A stretch of DNA of 64,000 bases, from assembly GCA_937139405.1 (NCBI GenBank), contig CAKZPV010000001.1, positions 1 through 64,000 on the forward strand, in the 5' to 3' direction. Both the position numbers and the translations under genes were made by a program. Each line of letters starts with the position of its first letter. The first letter of the stretch is position 1. A model generated the notes under the pieces. That model did not search any database. It saw only the letters and a program-made list of their open reading frames with translations, and was not told the origin of the DNA. Shown piece by piece: positions 53,387 through 61,667 of the stretch. This stretch comes from an uncultured Nitrospirota bacterium. Its GTDB lineage: Bacteria > Nitrospirota > Nitrospiria > Nitrospirales > UBA8639.

Positions 53387-55930
53387 TTAGCGCATCCAGA
53401 GGATCTCACGACATTCCAAAGGCACCGCCGCATGAAGGTAAGTTGGAACGATGCGAGGGGTGTAATGGTCTGCCGGGCGAATGGCTGAAGCGTTCCCGCA
53501 ATAGAGGTACGCATTCACGAGTCCGGACACCGGTCCTTTCAAATCCAATACGGTGCGGTTGGAAGGGGAGTCGAGGTAGCGGTCCGCATAGAGTTCTACA
53601 CTCACCATCTCAGGTTCCAGAGAGCCACAGTGCACCTGGATTTCAAAGGACCAGTCTTCGTCAATTTTGATCACTTGCATGTCGCCAAAACGTAAAGTCG
53701 TCCAATGTTCTTGGATTCTGTGTTGCCAGTCATGGAGTTCCCGAGCCAACTTGCCGCCATCAGCCACTCTGCGATGATAGGCTTGGGAAGCTGGCAAATA
53801 AGCATTCTCTACATACTCTCGGACCATGCGGTTACTGCTGTAAAGGGGTGTAAGCTGAGACATGCTTGTGCGAACCCGCTCGATCCATCGACAGGGAATG
53901 GCCTCATGATCTCGCTCATAAAATTCCGGAATGATCTGATACTCCAAAAGGTCATAGAGTTGAGCTGCTTCTTCGGCATCTGGCAGACCATCAAGATTGG
54001 GCTCAATTTTTCCAAGTGCCCACCCAACGTTCGGCGTATAGGCCTCGGCCCACCAACCATCGAGTTCTGAGAGATTCAGCCCGCCATTGACCAAGACTTT
54101 CATCCCGCTGGTTCCAGAGGCTTCTAACGGCCGTCGAGGGGTGTTCAACCACACATCGATGCCCGCGACTAATTCTTGAGCCAAGGTCATTTCGTAATCT
54201 TCTAAAAACACCACCCGATTGCGTAGCGCAGGCTCTGCCGCAAATTGCGCCAGAGTTTGAACGAGCCGTTTCCCCTCTTCATCATGGGGATGAGCTTTCC
54301 CCGCCATGATTAATTGAACGGGATGCTGCGGATCGCTCAGCAACCGAATGAACCGGTCACGGTCTGTCAGCAACAGCGTGGGCCGCTTGTAGGCCGTAAA
54401 CCGTCTGGCAAACCCTAATGTGAGCGCATTGGGATCGAACGCATGCCGGGCTTCTTCAATCAGTTCTTCAGAAGCGCCATGTTCTTGACGCTGACGCACC
54501 AACCGGCGCCGTACATAGTCGATCAATGCCACACGCTGAGAGACCCGAAACGACCATAAGGTTTCATCGCTGAGTTTGGTGATCAACGGGCATAAGTCCT
54601 TCAGTGTTCCCACCCACCGTTCCTTTCCGCACGCATTCGTCCACAAGGTATCTGCAGCCTGAGAATCCCAGGAAGGCACATGAATGCCGTTGGTGATATG
54701 ACCGACGGGGATTTCGATTTCAGGCCAACGCGGAAAGAGAGGCTGAAAGATGTTCCGACTGACTTGTCCATGTAATTGACTCACTCCATTGACACCTCCA
54801 CACCCTCTGACTGCGAGGTAGGCCATATTGAAGGGTTCATTTGTATTACTGGCATCTCGCCGACCTAAGGCCAAAAGTTGATCGACCGGAACACCAACCA
54901 ACGTAGAAAGAAATTGAGCGTACGGTCGAATCAGACTCGGATCATACTGGTCAAAAGCGGCTTCCACGGGGGTATGCGTGGTAAATACATTCCCTGCGCG
55001 TGTGGCTGCCAGTGCCACAGGAAAGGACTGCCTGGTGTTGACCATAAAACTTCTTATGCGAGCCAAAATGGCAAACGCCGCGTGTCCTTCGTTCAGATGG
55101 CAGACGTCAATTGCACAACCCAACGCATCTAACACCCGCCATCCCCCAATTCCTAATACAATCTCCTGCAACAAGCGCTGTTCTTGCCCGCCCGGATAGA
55201 GGTTGGCTGTGATCCCTCGATCTTTCGGGGTATTAAGAGGATCATTGCTGTCCAATAGATAGAGAGTGACTTTGCCCACCCTCGCTTGCCACACTCTCAC
55301 CAACAGCGACCGGCCAGGGAGTTCTAATTTGACCCGTAACCATCCCCCTTCAGAATGCTGAACCGGCATCACAGGCAAACTCATGGGATCATTATAGGGA
55401 AATACTTCAAGCTGCCAGGCCTCTGGACTCAAGATCTGACGGAAATACCCCTGCTGATACAAGAGCCCAATCCCGACGATCGGCACCCCGAGATCGCTGG
55501 CAGCGCTTAAATGATCTCCTGCTAAAATTCCCAACCCCCCCGAATAAATAGGAAGAGCTTCACTCAGACCAAATTCCATACTGAAATACGCGACTCTCTG
55601 GAGATCGGAAGTAGGATAGGTCTGTCCAAACCATCCGGGATCGTTCAAATATCGGTTGCGCTGTTCCTCCCACATGCGTAAGTCATGTTTTAATGTTGGA
55701 TTCTGAGCTGCCTCTTCTAACCGGGCTTGAGAGACGCTTTGCAAGATGAAATATGGATTCCCGGTTCGTTCCCACGCTTCAGGGTCCAGCTGTTCCCACA
55801 GTCGATCACTGAAGTGGCTCCATGTCCATCGAAGATCTAAGGCCAACTCGTTTAGCCCCTCCAGACCTGGAGGCAAAGAGCGACAGAAAAAATAGGAAGA
55901 GGTGTTCGATTCGTCTCGATGGTTCGTCAT
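53387..55930 (-). CDS. glgP: Alpha-glucan phosphorylase (GT35, GlgP)
   Basis: About 847 residues. An N-terminal DUF3417-type region (LPPGLEGLNELALDLRWTWS) is followed by the GT35 catalytic fold. The PLP-binding region EASGTSGMKVLVNGG contains the Schiff-base Lys, and NEGHAAF with THTPVEAAFD forms the active site. It is the long bacterial/archaeal glucan phosphorylase type, which releases glucose-1-phosphate from glycogen or maltodextrin. ATG 55930 (GAGAAG six bases upstream) is preferred over GTG 55957. It supplies the degradation arm opposite to GlgE/GlgB. Confidence 0.95.
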   Translation of the reverse strand: MTNHRDESNTSSYFFCRSLPPGLEGLNELALDLRWTWSHFSDRLWEQLDPEAWERTGNPYFILQSVSQARLEEAAQNPTLKHDLRMWEEQRNRYLNDPGWFGQTYPTSDLQRVAYFSMEFGLSEALPIYSGGLGILAGDHLSAASDLGVPIVGIGLLYQQGYFRQILSPEAWQLEVFPYNDPMSLPVMPVQHSEGGWLRVKLELPGRSLLVRVWQARVGKVTLYLLDSNDPLNTPKDRGITANLYPGGQEQRLLQEIVLGIGGWRVLDALGCAIDVCHLNEGHAAFAILARIRSFMVNTRQSFPVALAATRAGNVFTTHTPVEAAFDQYDPSLIRPYAQFLSTLVGVPVDQLLALGRRDASNTNEPFNMAYLAVRGCGGVNGVSQLHGQVSRNIFQPLFPRWPEIEIPVGHITNGIHVPSWDSQAADTLWTNACGKERWVGTLKDLCPLITKLSDETLWSFRVSQRVALIDYVRRRLVRQRQEHGASEELIEEARHAFDPNALTLGFARRFTAYKRPTLLLTDRDRFIRLLSDPQHPVQLIMAGKAHPHDEEGKRLVQTLAQFAAEPALRNRVVFLEDYEMTLAQELVAGIDVWLNTPRRPLEASGTSGMKVLVNGGLNLSELDGWWAEAYTPNVGWALGKIEPNLDGLPDAEEAAQLYDLLEYQIIPEFYERDHEAIPCRWIERVRTSMSQLTPLYSSNRMVREYVENAYLPASQAYHRRVADGGKLARELHDWQHRIQEHWTTLRFGDMQVIKIDEDWSFEIQVHCGSLEPEMVSVELYADRYLDSPSNRTVLDLKGPVSGLVNAYLYCGNASAIRPADHYTPRIVPTYLHAAVPLECREILWMR

Positions 55931-56460
55931 GAACGACTTCTCTTGATTATCGCGCACAGGCGAACGTTCAATTACTCGCCGTCATGGAATTCAGTTCAAT
56001 ATTAAAATAGCGACCGTCCTAAAGATGTCCATACTCTGTTTCCTAGGTCGTTTATTAGGAATAGCAAGATTCTATCCAGAATCCTGGCATCCCCGATCCC
56101 TACCAGCATGGTAAAGATCCGTCTTGCCTTCTGTGGTCATGGGCTCTTCCCAAATGATTATTATGAATCTACAAGGATTCCCTCGTTCTTAATGCTGTGC
56201 CTTCTTTCCTATATTCTTGAAGAAGGAAAAGAGATTTATGGGGGAAAAGGCGACACGCCTTTTTAAAAAAGATGTAGAAAAATGACCCTATTGAAACGCA
56301 TCATTTTAATGAATCAGGACATTATTGAAAAAAATGTCTTTTGATTCCGGCAAGTATTCAGCATTTCCATGGGAAGAAAGCGTTGGCATATAACTTGTTT
56401 TTAGTAACATCGAAGGAAAACGTTCTAACAGGAAGCCCAAAGGGGAAGAGGTCTCTGATT
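55931..56460. other. Divergent intergenic region between glgP and the receiver gene
   Basis: About 530 bases without a conserved gene. It contains a perfect hairpin terminator at 56245-56264 that no annotated plus-strand gene needs, and an imperfect TTCCTA/TAGGAA inverted repeat at about 56039-56064. A 24-codon frame from ATG 56192 ends inside the terminator and lacks a ribosome site. Confidence 0.5.
56245..56264. terminator. Orphan bidirectional intrinsic terminator
   Basis: AAAAGGCG (56245-56252), loop ACA, CGCCTTTT (56256-56263) plus one more T: an eight-bp perfect stem with flanking A and T runs, so it can work in both directions. It lies between divergent genes, where no terminator is expected. 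A short RNA ending here, or attenuation of the downstream receiver gene, would explain it. Confidence 0.7.
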
Positions 56461-57027
56461 ATGATAATGGTTGTCACATCTAAAGAAGAGTTTCGCAATA
56501 AAATTTGTTCTTTCCTGGAGGAGAAAGGGTATACGCTCTGCATACCCCCTCATAGACAGGATATGTTGTCCTTGGTGCAAGAGAAGAATCCTTTGGTGAT
56601 CGTGCTGGATATGTATGTGTCTGAGCCAAGTGGCCTGAAGGTGTTGAGGGAACTACGTGCTCAAAACTATATGGGAAAAGTTATTGTGTTGGCCGGAACG
56701 TCTCTCAGCTCTTTAATTTCGGAGGCTTGGCACTTTGGGGTGGAGCAGGTAATCGGGGGAGTGAATGGAAATAGTGAGTCCCTGAATCTTGATCAAGTTG
56801 AGTCGGCTATAAAAATGGCACTGCATTCCTCTATTGCCGAACGTGCCTTTGAATTATATGAGGACAGTGGCCATTCCCATGGGAATGATCTGGATGACTG
56901 GCTCGAGGCTGAGTGCCAAATTCTCAGGAGGGACACATCGTTGCCTTCATCAGGACCAACCGAAGTGAAAGCAAAACCTAAAAGGGTATCCAAGAAGTCA
57001 ACAAAGCCCAAAAAACAATCAACCTGA
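56461..57027 (+). CDS. Receiver-domain protein with DUF2934 and Lys-rich tail
   Basis: 188 residues. A receiver-like domain (about 1-120) has the phospho-acceptor Asp in VIVLDMYVSEPSG, but the acidic pocket is reduced (VVTSKEEF has no Asp pair), so phosphorylation is doubtful. A DUF2934 segment follows (AERAFELYEDSGHSHG, then DDWLEAE), a short helical motif of unknown role. The end is rich in Lys and Pro, like a nucleic-acid-binding tail. AGAGG eight bases before ATG 56461 sets the start; upstream in-frame ATGs have none. The orphan terminator lies 200 bases upstream. Confidence 0.75.
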   Translation: MIMVVTSKEEFRNKICSFLEEKGYTLCIPPHRQDMLSLVQEKNPLVIVLDMYVSEPSGLKVLRELRAQNYMGKVIVLAGTSLSSLISEAWHFGVEQVIGGVNGNSESLNLDQVESAIKMALHSSIAERAFELYEDSGHSHGNDLDDWLEAECQILRRDTSLPSSGPTEVKAKPKRVSKKSTKPKKQST

Positions 57028-57359
57028 AGGTCTGGTCTCTAATACCATGTACTCTCGTACATGCCTGACTTTTCAATGGTTACTTGCGTCCGACATCAAA
57101 ACTCCAGGAAATCAATTTTCGCTTTAATCTTTCCTCCAACATCATTTCAGACCACAATCATCGTGACTCCTACCGGAGGAGAATCCAATCGCACGCTACC
57201 TGCAAAACGTTCATTGCCCCAAATGATGATGATATGAAGGAAATTTAAAATTGGAAATGGCCGGACAAGAGATCACTTCATCATCTAAGATAAGCAGTAT
57301 CTGTTCTATTCATCGTCTGAATCATGTCTAAAAGCAGCATCTCTGCAGGATTTCAAGGT
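57028..57359. other. Intergenic region before marC
   Basis: About 330 bases. The only structure seen is CATGTAC-TCTC-GTACATG at 57046-57063, a seven-bp perfect hairpin followed by a short T stretch; it might be a weak terminator for the receiver gene. No gene or ECF-type element was found. Confidence 0.4.
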
Positions 57360-57987
57360 ATGGAAAATGTTACAAAAACGTTTCTTCTGTTCCTAGTTTT
57401 GCTCAACTCCTTCACCTTGAGTGTCTACTTACTTGAAGTCATCAAGGCATTTGATTTTTTACGCTTTTCAAAACGACTCCTTTGGTCATCGTTCATGAGC
57501 TTGTTGGTCTTCATCGGTTTTGCCGTTGCGGGCGATCCCTTTTTTGAACAGATTTTTCAGGTTCGCTTCGCCTCGTTTCAAATTTTCGGGGGTATTACCA
57601 TTCTCATTATCGGCATTCGACTCATTCTCGGAATGGGCCCGCTGATGGAAGCCCTCCGAGCAAACTCCTCGCAGTTGTCTGGAGCGATTGCCATGCCTTT
57701 AATCGTGGGATCCGGCACCATTAGCGCGAGTGTCTTGGCTGGCAGTCGTCTTGATCCGATTTTAGCCTGTTTTATGTATTGGTCTTGCGCTATCATCCGC
57801 CATTTTGGCTCTTCTTTTTTTAAAATTTATTTATGATCATGCTCTGAGTCACAATGAAGTGTACCTGCAGCGTTACATAGGGATTGCCGGACGAGTGACG
57901 GCTCTCTTTACTGGGTCATTTGCTATCGAATTGATTTTTAAGGGGCTAGAGGGTTGGTGGCCAACATTGAACGTCATTCAACAATAA
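57360..57987 (+). pseudogene. MarC-family membrane protein gene broken by a frameshift
   Basis: The first part (to about 57765) encodes MarC-family helices: FLVLLNSFTLSVYLLEVI, VRFASFQIFGGITILIIG and AMPLIVGSGTISASVLAG. The frame then drifts into CFMYWSCAII and stops at 57836. The +1 frame carries on with the expected last helices (VLCIGLALSSAILALLFLKF, then RYIGIAGRVTALFTGSFAIELI) and stops at 57987. Joined by one frame change near 57762-57775 the product is about 209 residues, a normal MarC length. Only one lesion is present, so a sequencing error or a recent mutation are equally possible. AGGA nine bases upstream supports ATG 57360. Confidence 0.75.
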
Positions 57988-58140
57988 TAATTGTGTCATT
58001 CGATTCACCTTCAATGTCATGTGTTGAACTCGGTGATTCCTCTTTCTTTTCTTATGGGAGCCATAATGTCTGTCGTCATCGTATGCCTAACAAAGTACAA
58101 TTCTTCAGTACGCCCCAATTGAACAGATCGAATTAACTCC

Positions 58141-59691
58141 GTGCCAACGTCATCTTCTGCTCTCTTCTCACGGCCTCACCCGCATCTGTATGAAATCAAT
58201 ACTTGGGTGTGGTTGAACGTACTTTCCAGGAAAGGTAAGAGAACGATTAAGCTTGGAGACGTGCCAGATCGAGAATGGGATAATCTTCAGGCAAAGGGAT
58301 TTGATGGTATTTGGTTGATGGGTCTATGGGAGCGAAGTAGTCGTAGTGCACAAATTGCTAGAAATCACCAGGATTTACGTAAGGAATATGATCAAGCGTT
58401 TCCAGAGTGGCAGGAATCTGACGTTGTGGGTTCCCCATATGCAGTGCGAGCGTACCGCCCAGATCCTGCCCTAGCGTCCTGGGATGAACTTGCCAATGTG
58501 TTGGGGAAACTTCATGCTCGAGGCATGAAACTGATATTGGACTTTGTGCCCAATCACACCGCGTTGGATCATGAGTGGGTGACCAAACATCCAGAGTATT
58601 TTATTCAGGGGAATTTCCAGGATTCGATGGATTTTCCTTCATCTTATTTTCCTGTTGAAACTTCAACGGGCCGACGGTATGTAGCGCATGGGAAAGATCC
58701 ACATTTCCCTGTCTGGACGGATACGGCCCAATTACACTACTTCAATCCAGATACACGTGCTGCCCTGCTCCACGAGTTGCACCACATCAGGCAGTATTGT
58801 GATGGGGTCCGGTGCGACATGGCGATGTTGGTACTCAACGAGGTATTTGCACAAACCTGGGGAAAGCACATACAGGGTTTGTCCGCCCCTTCTCAGGAAT
58901 TTTGGACGGAAGCCATCGCGAGTTTTTCGGATTGGCTTTGGATTGCCGAGGTATATGGGAACCGAGAATGGGAACTCCAACAACTGGGTTTTCACTTCAC
59001 CTATGATAAAAGACTGTACGATCGGCTTCGCCATGCGCCACCCCAAGAGATTGTTCGGCATCTATGGGGAGATATAACTTTCCAAAACAGATTGGTCCGA
59101 TTTTTAGAAAATCACGATGAACCAAGAAGTGCGGTTGTGTTTGGACGTTCCCGACTCCCGGCCATCGGTGTTCTCATGGCTACCTTGCCTGGCATGCGTT
59201 TGTATCATCAGGGGCAACTAACCGGGAAACAGGTTCGAATACCTGTTCAACTCTCTCGTGCCCAAGAAGAATTTCCTGATGAAACGACTGCCGCGTTTTA
59301 TGACCGAATCCTGGCAATTGCCAATGAAGAAGTCTTTCACGTGGGGCGCTGGCTTCTCATCACCGTGCAGTCTGCTGGCGATCACTCCTTCAATAATATC
59401 ATTGCGTATCAATGGACAACCAATGCAGATTTTCGACTTATTGTTGTAAACCTGAGTGCATCAATGGCAGGAGGTGTAATTCAGATATCAGGAGAACTTG
59501 GAAGTGAATCAACCTTATGCTCTGCCTACACCTTTTATGACCAATTTTCCAGACAAAGCTATGAGCGCGAGCGGGACGATCTCAAGTATAACGGCTTATC
59601 CATATTTCTTGATCCATTTGGATGTCATATCTTTTCCATTTTCGCGGGTGGTGAGGCCAATGGTGGTAATCGCGGAGACCAAGTTATATAG
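58141..59691 (+). CDS. GH13 alpha-amylase-family enzyme
   Basis: 516 residues with a complete GH13 barrel. DFVPNHTALDH is conserved region I, GVRCDMAML holds the nucleophile Asp, LWIAEVYGN the acid Glu and FLENHDEPR the transition-state Asp. The opening YEINTWVWL and the short C-terminal beta domain fit a cytosolic glucan hydrolase or transferase; exact specificity is unclear. There is no signal peptide. The start is GTG 58141 with no good ribosome site, so it may begin slightly downstream. It could trim maltodextrins that feed GlgP or TreS. Confidence 0.88.
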   Translation: MPTSSSALFSRPHPHLYEINTWVWLNVLSRKGKRTIKLGDVPDREWDNLQAKGFDGIWLMGLWERSSRSAQIARNHQDLRKEYDQAFPEWQESDVVGSPYAVRAYRPDPALASWDELANVLGKLHARGMKLILDFVPNHTALDHEWVTKHPEYFIQGNFQDSMDFPSSYFPVETSTGRRYVAHGKDPHFPVWTDTAQLHYFNPDTRAALLHELHHIRQYCDGVRCDMAMLVLNEVFAQTWGKHIQGLSAPSQEFWTEAIASFSDWLWIAEVYGNREWELQQLGFHFTYDKRLYDRLRHAPPQEIVRHLWGDITFQNRLVRFLENHDEPRSAVVFGRSRLPAIGVLMATLPGMRLYHQGQLTGKQVRIPVQLSRAQEEFPDETTAAFYDRILAIANEEVFHVGRWLLITVQSAGDHSFNNIIAYQWTTNADFRLIVVNLSASMAGGVIQISGELGSESTLCSAYTFYDQFSRQSYERERDDLKYNGLSIFLDPFGCHIFSIFAGGEANGGNRGDQVI

Positions 59692-59830
59692 TATCTTTTG
59701 CCTTAAATTTCCCCTCGGCCATCGGATAACCAATCAAAGATGAGATGGGCCGAATTCTGTGACGTTTCAGAATGTACCTTCATTATTTTCAACTGATTCA
59801 CCAGAGTTTTGCCGTCAATGGTGCTGAAAA

Positions 59831-60751
59831 ATGGAGGTAAAAAACCTCTCGCAGTTATCTAGGGAACCTATGCATTCTTCCGCATCACAGGAGGGCCGAT
59901 CAGGGCTCCGCACTTGGTGGAGTTTGTCCAAGATAGTCTGGCATTTGTCGCGACAGCACGATATTCTGAGCCGTGCTGCACAACTAGGATATTATTTCCT
60001 TTTTGCCTTTTTCCCGGCTCTTTTGGGCTTAACGGCGGTAGTCGGAAAGCTGCCTCTCAAGCCTATTTTCCCTCGAATGATGAAATACCTCCAGAAATTT
60101 CTCCCTCAAGAATCTTTGCTTGTCGTTCAGGACCATCTTCAGGAAATCACACAGGAAAGCGGAAGTGGTGCATTTTCATTGAGTCTTCTTGGTGCATTAG
60201 TTGCTGCATCATGGGGCATGCTGGCTATTATGGACACGCTAAACACTGTCTACAATATCAAGGAGTCCAGACCGATCTGGAAGTCACTGGTCACGGCAGT
60301 TTTTCTCACAATCGGAGCAACCGTGTTCGTCATCGTGTCCATCACTCTGATTCTTGTGGGAGAATCTCTCAGTCAATGGATCGCAGAGTTTGTGGGTTTA
60401 AGTTGGTTGTTTACTTTTTGGTGGAGGGTTTTGCAATGGCCTATCACTTTCGTGTTTATGCTGTTGGCTGCCGATCTCATTTATTATTACGCCCCGAATG
60501 TCAAACATGCATGGCAGTGGATCTCTCCGGGATCCGTCTTAGCAGTCACTTTGTGGATATTCGTCTCCCTGGCATTTAAATTTTATGTCGAGCAACTCAT
60601 TAACTATAACATCGTGTACGGCTCAATTACCGGGGTCATTGTACTCATGGTTTGGTTTTACATCAGCGGGTTGATTCTTTTATTAGGTGGAGAATTAAAT
60701 GCTATTCTGGAATCCGAAAAGTTACACAAACATGAGTCACAACGATCCTAA
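59831..60751 (+). CDS. YihY/BrkB-family membrane protein
   Basis: 306 residues with six predicted membrane helices. The DILSRAAQLGYYFLFAFFPALLGL opening carries the YihY signature, with Ala-rich aromatic first helix, followed by LGALVAASWGMLAIMDTLN and the end motif YGSITGVIVLMVWFYISGLILLLGGELNA, which is diagnostic. Formerly called ribonuclease BN, the family is now an uncharacterised envelope protein group. ATG 59831 and ATG 59870 are both possible; the latter has AGGGAA upstream. It is convergent with the transglutaminase gene. Confidence 0.88.
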   Translation: MEVKNLSQLSREPMHSSASQEGRSGLRTWWSLSKIVWHLSRQHDILSRAAQLGYYFLFAFFPALLGLTAVVGKLPLKPIFPRMMKYLQKFLPQESLLVVQDHLQEITQESGSGAFSLSLLGALVAASWGMLAIMDTLNTVYNIKESRPIWKSLVTAVFLTIGATVFVIVSITLILVGESLSQWIAEFVGLSWLFTFWWRVLQWPITFVFMLLAADLIYYYAPNVKHAWQWISPGSVLAVTLWIFVSLAFKFYVEQLINYNIVYGSITGVIVLMVWFYISGLILLLGGELNAILESEKLHKHESQRS

Positions 60752-60776
60752 GAGGCAGTCGGTGATCCGTGAAAGA

Positions 60777-61667
60777 TTACACAATAGAAGGCAGACTTAC
60801 TGGCGAAACATCCACTGAAACGGTAGGTGTATGCTGTCCTCCACCGACCATAAAACCGTTGATGGGACTCACATCTCCATAGTCTCGTCCCCACGCAAGG
60901 CTAATATGTTCATCGTGAGGGATACAGTTGTTGGTGGGATCAAAATCCACCCATCCTATATCAGGGCACCAGGTCGAGAGCCATGCATGCGAGGCATCGG
61001 CCCCAACAAGCTTCTTCTGCCCTTCAGGAGGATGCGTCAAGAGATATCCGCTGATATACCGCGCAGGCAAACCAAGGCTGCGCAACGCGGCAATTTCCAA
61101 ATGCGCAAAGTCTTGGCAGACGCCTTTCCGTGAGTGAAGCACCTCTTGAACCGGTGTTGACACATCTGTGACCCCACCTTCATACGTAAAATCTTGAAAT
61201 ATTCGACTCGTCAAATCCATGACTCCCGCCAATAAAGGACGTCCTGGTGGAAAACATTCGCACACAAAATCATAGGTCCCATCGTCAACAGTAATATAGG
61301 GAGAATCAAACAGAAATTGCTGCGCATCTAAAATCTCAGGATCTGTTGATCCCTGTAGCCGTTGAGGAACCTGATCCCAGGAGAGACTTTGATCAAGGTG
61401 GATGGATTCAGGTTTTTGCACATCGACCACGGTTTGCGCTTCTACGATCAGAGCCGGGTGAGGCGTTTGAATAGTCAAGTGAGTGAGCGGGTTGCCAAAA
61501 TAATCCTTACCATCTGAACGCACGGAGGGGATAGGATCAATACTGAGACTTGACCGCAAGCTATGTTGCCGGGGGTGAGTGCGTAATGCTAACCGCAGAA
61601 CATGATGAGAGATGGCAACTGGCTCAGTGTAGGTAAAGGTCGTTCGATGGGTTACCTGATAGATCAC
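60777..61667 (-). CDS. Transglutaminase-like protein (bacterial, N-terminal beta domain)
   Basis: 296 residues. An N-terminal beta region (about 1-120, starting YQVTHRTTFTYTEPV) is typical of this bacterial subgroup. The papain-like core (about 150-260) has the catalytic Cys in RKGVCQDFAHL, His in GADASHAWLS and Asp in GWVDFDPTNN. Such proteins usually hydrolyse or transfer peptide amide bonds. It overlaps the ATP-grasp/alpha-E gene by four bases (ATGA), and this pairing recurs widely in bacteria. A role in making or removing a peptide modification is predicted, not shown. Confidence 0.92.
   Translation of the reverse strand: MIYQVTHRTTFTYTEPVAISHHVLRLALRTHPRQHSLRSSLSIDPIPSVRSDGKDYFGNPLTHLTIQTPHPALIVEAQTVVDVQKPESIHLDQSLSWDQVPQRLQGSTDPEILDAQQFLFDSPYITVDDGTYDFVCECFPPGRPLLAGVMDLTSRIFQDFTYEGGVTDVSTPVQEVLHSRKGVCQDFAHLEIAALRSLGLPARYISGYLLTHPPEGQKKLVGADASHAWLSTWCPDIGWVDFDPTNNCIPHDEHISLAWGRDYGDVSPINGFMVGGGQHTPTVSVDVSPVSLPSIV

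Noticed and set aside
59758-59787. TGTGACGTTT upstream of the YihY gene
   Set aside because: The -10 position reads ATTATT. The box is also part of a local ATTCTG/CAGAAT inverted repeat.
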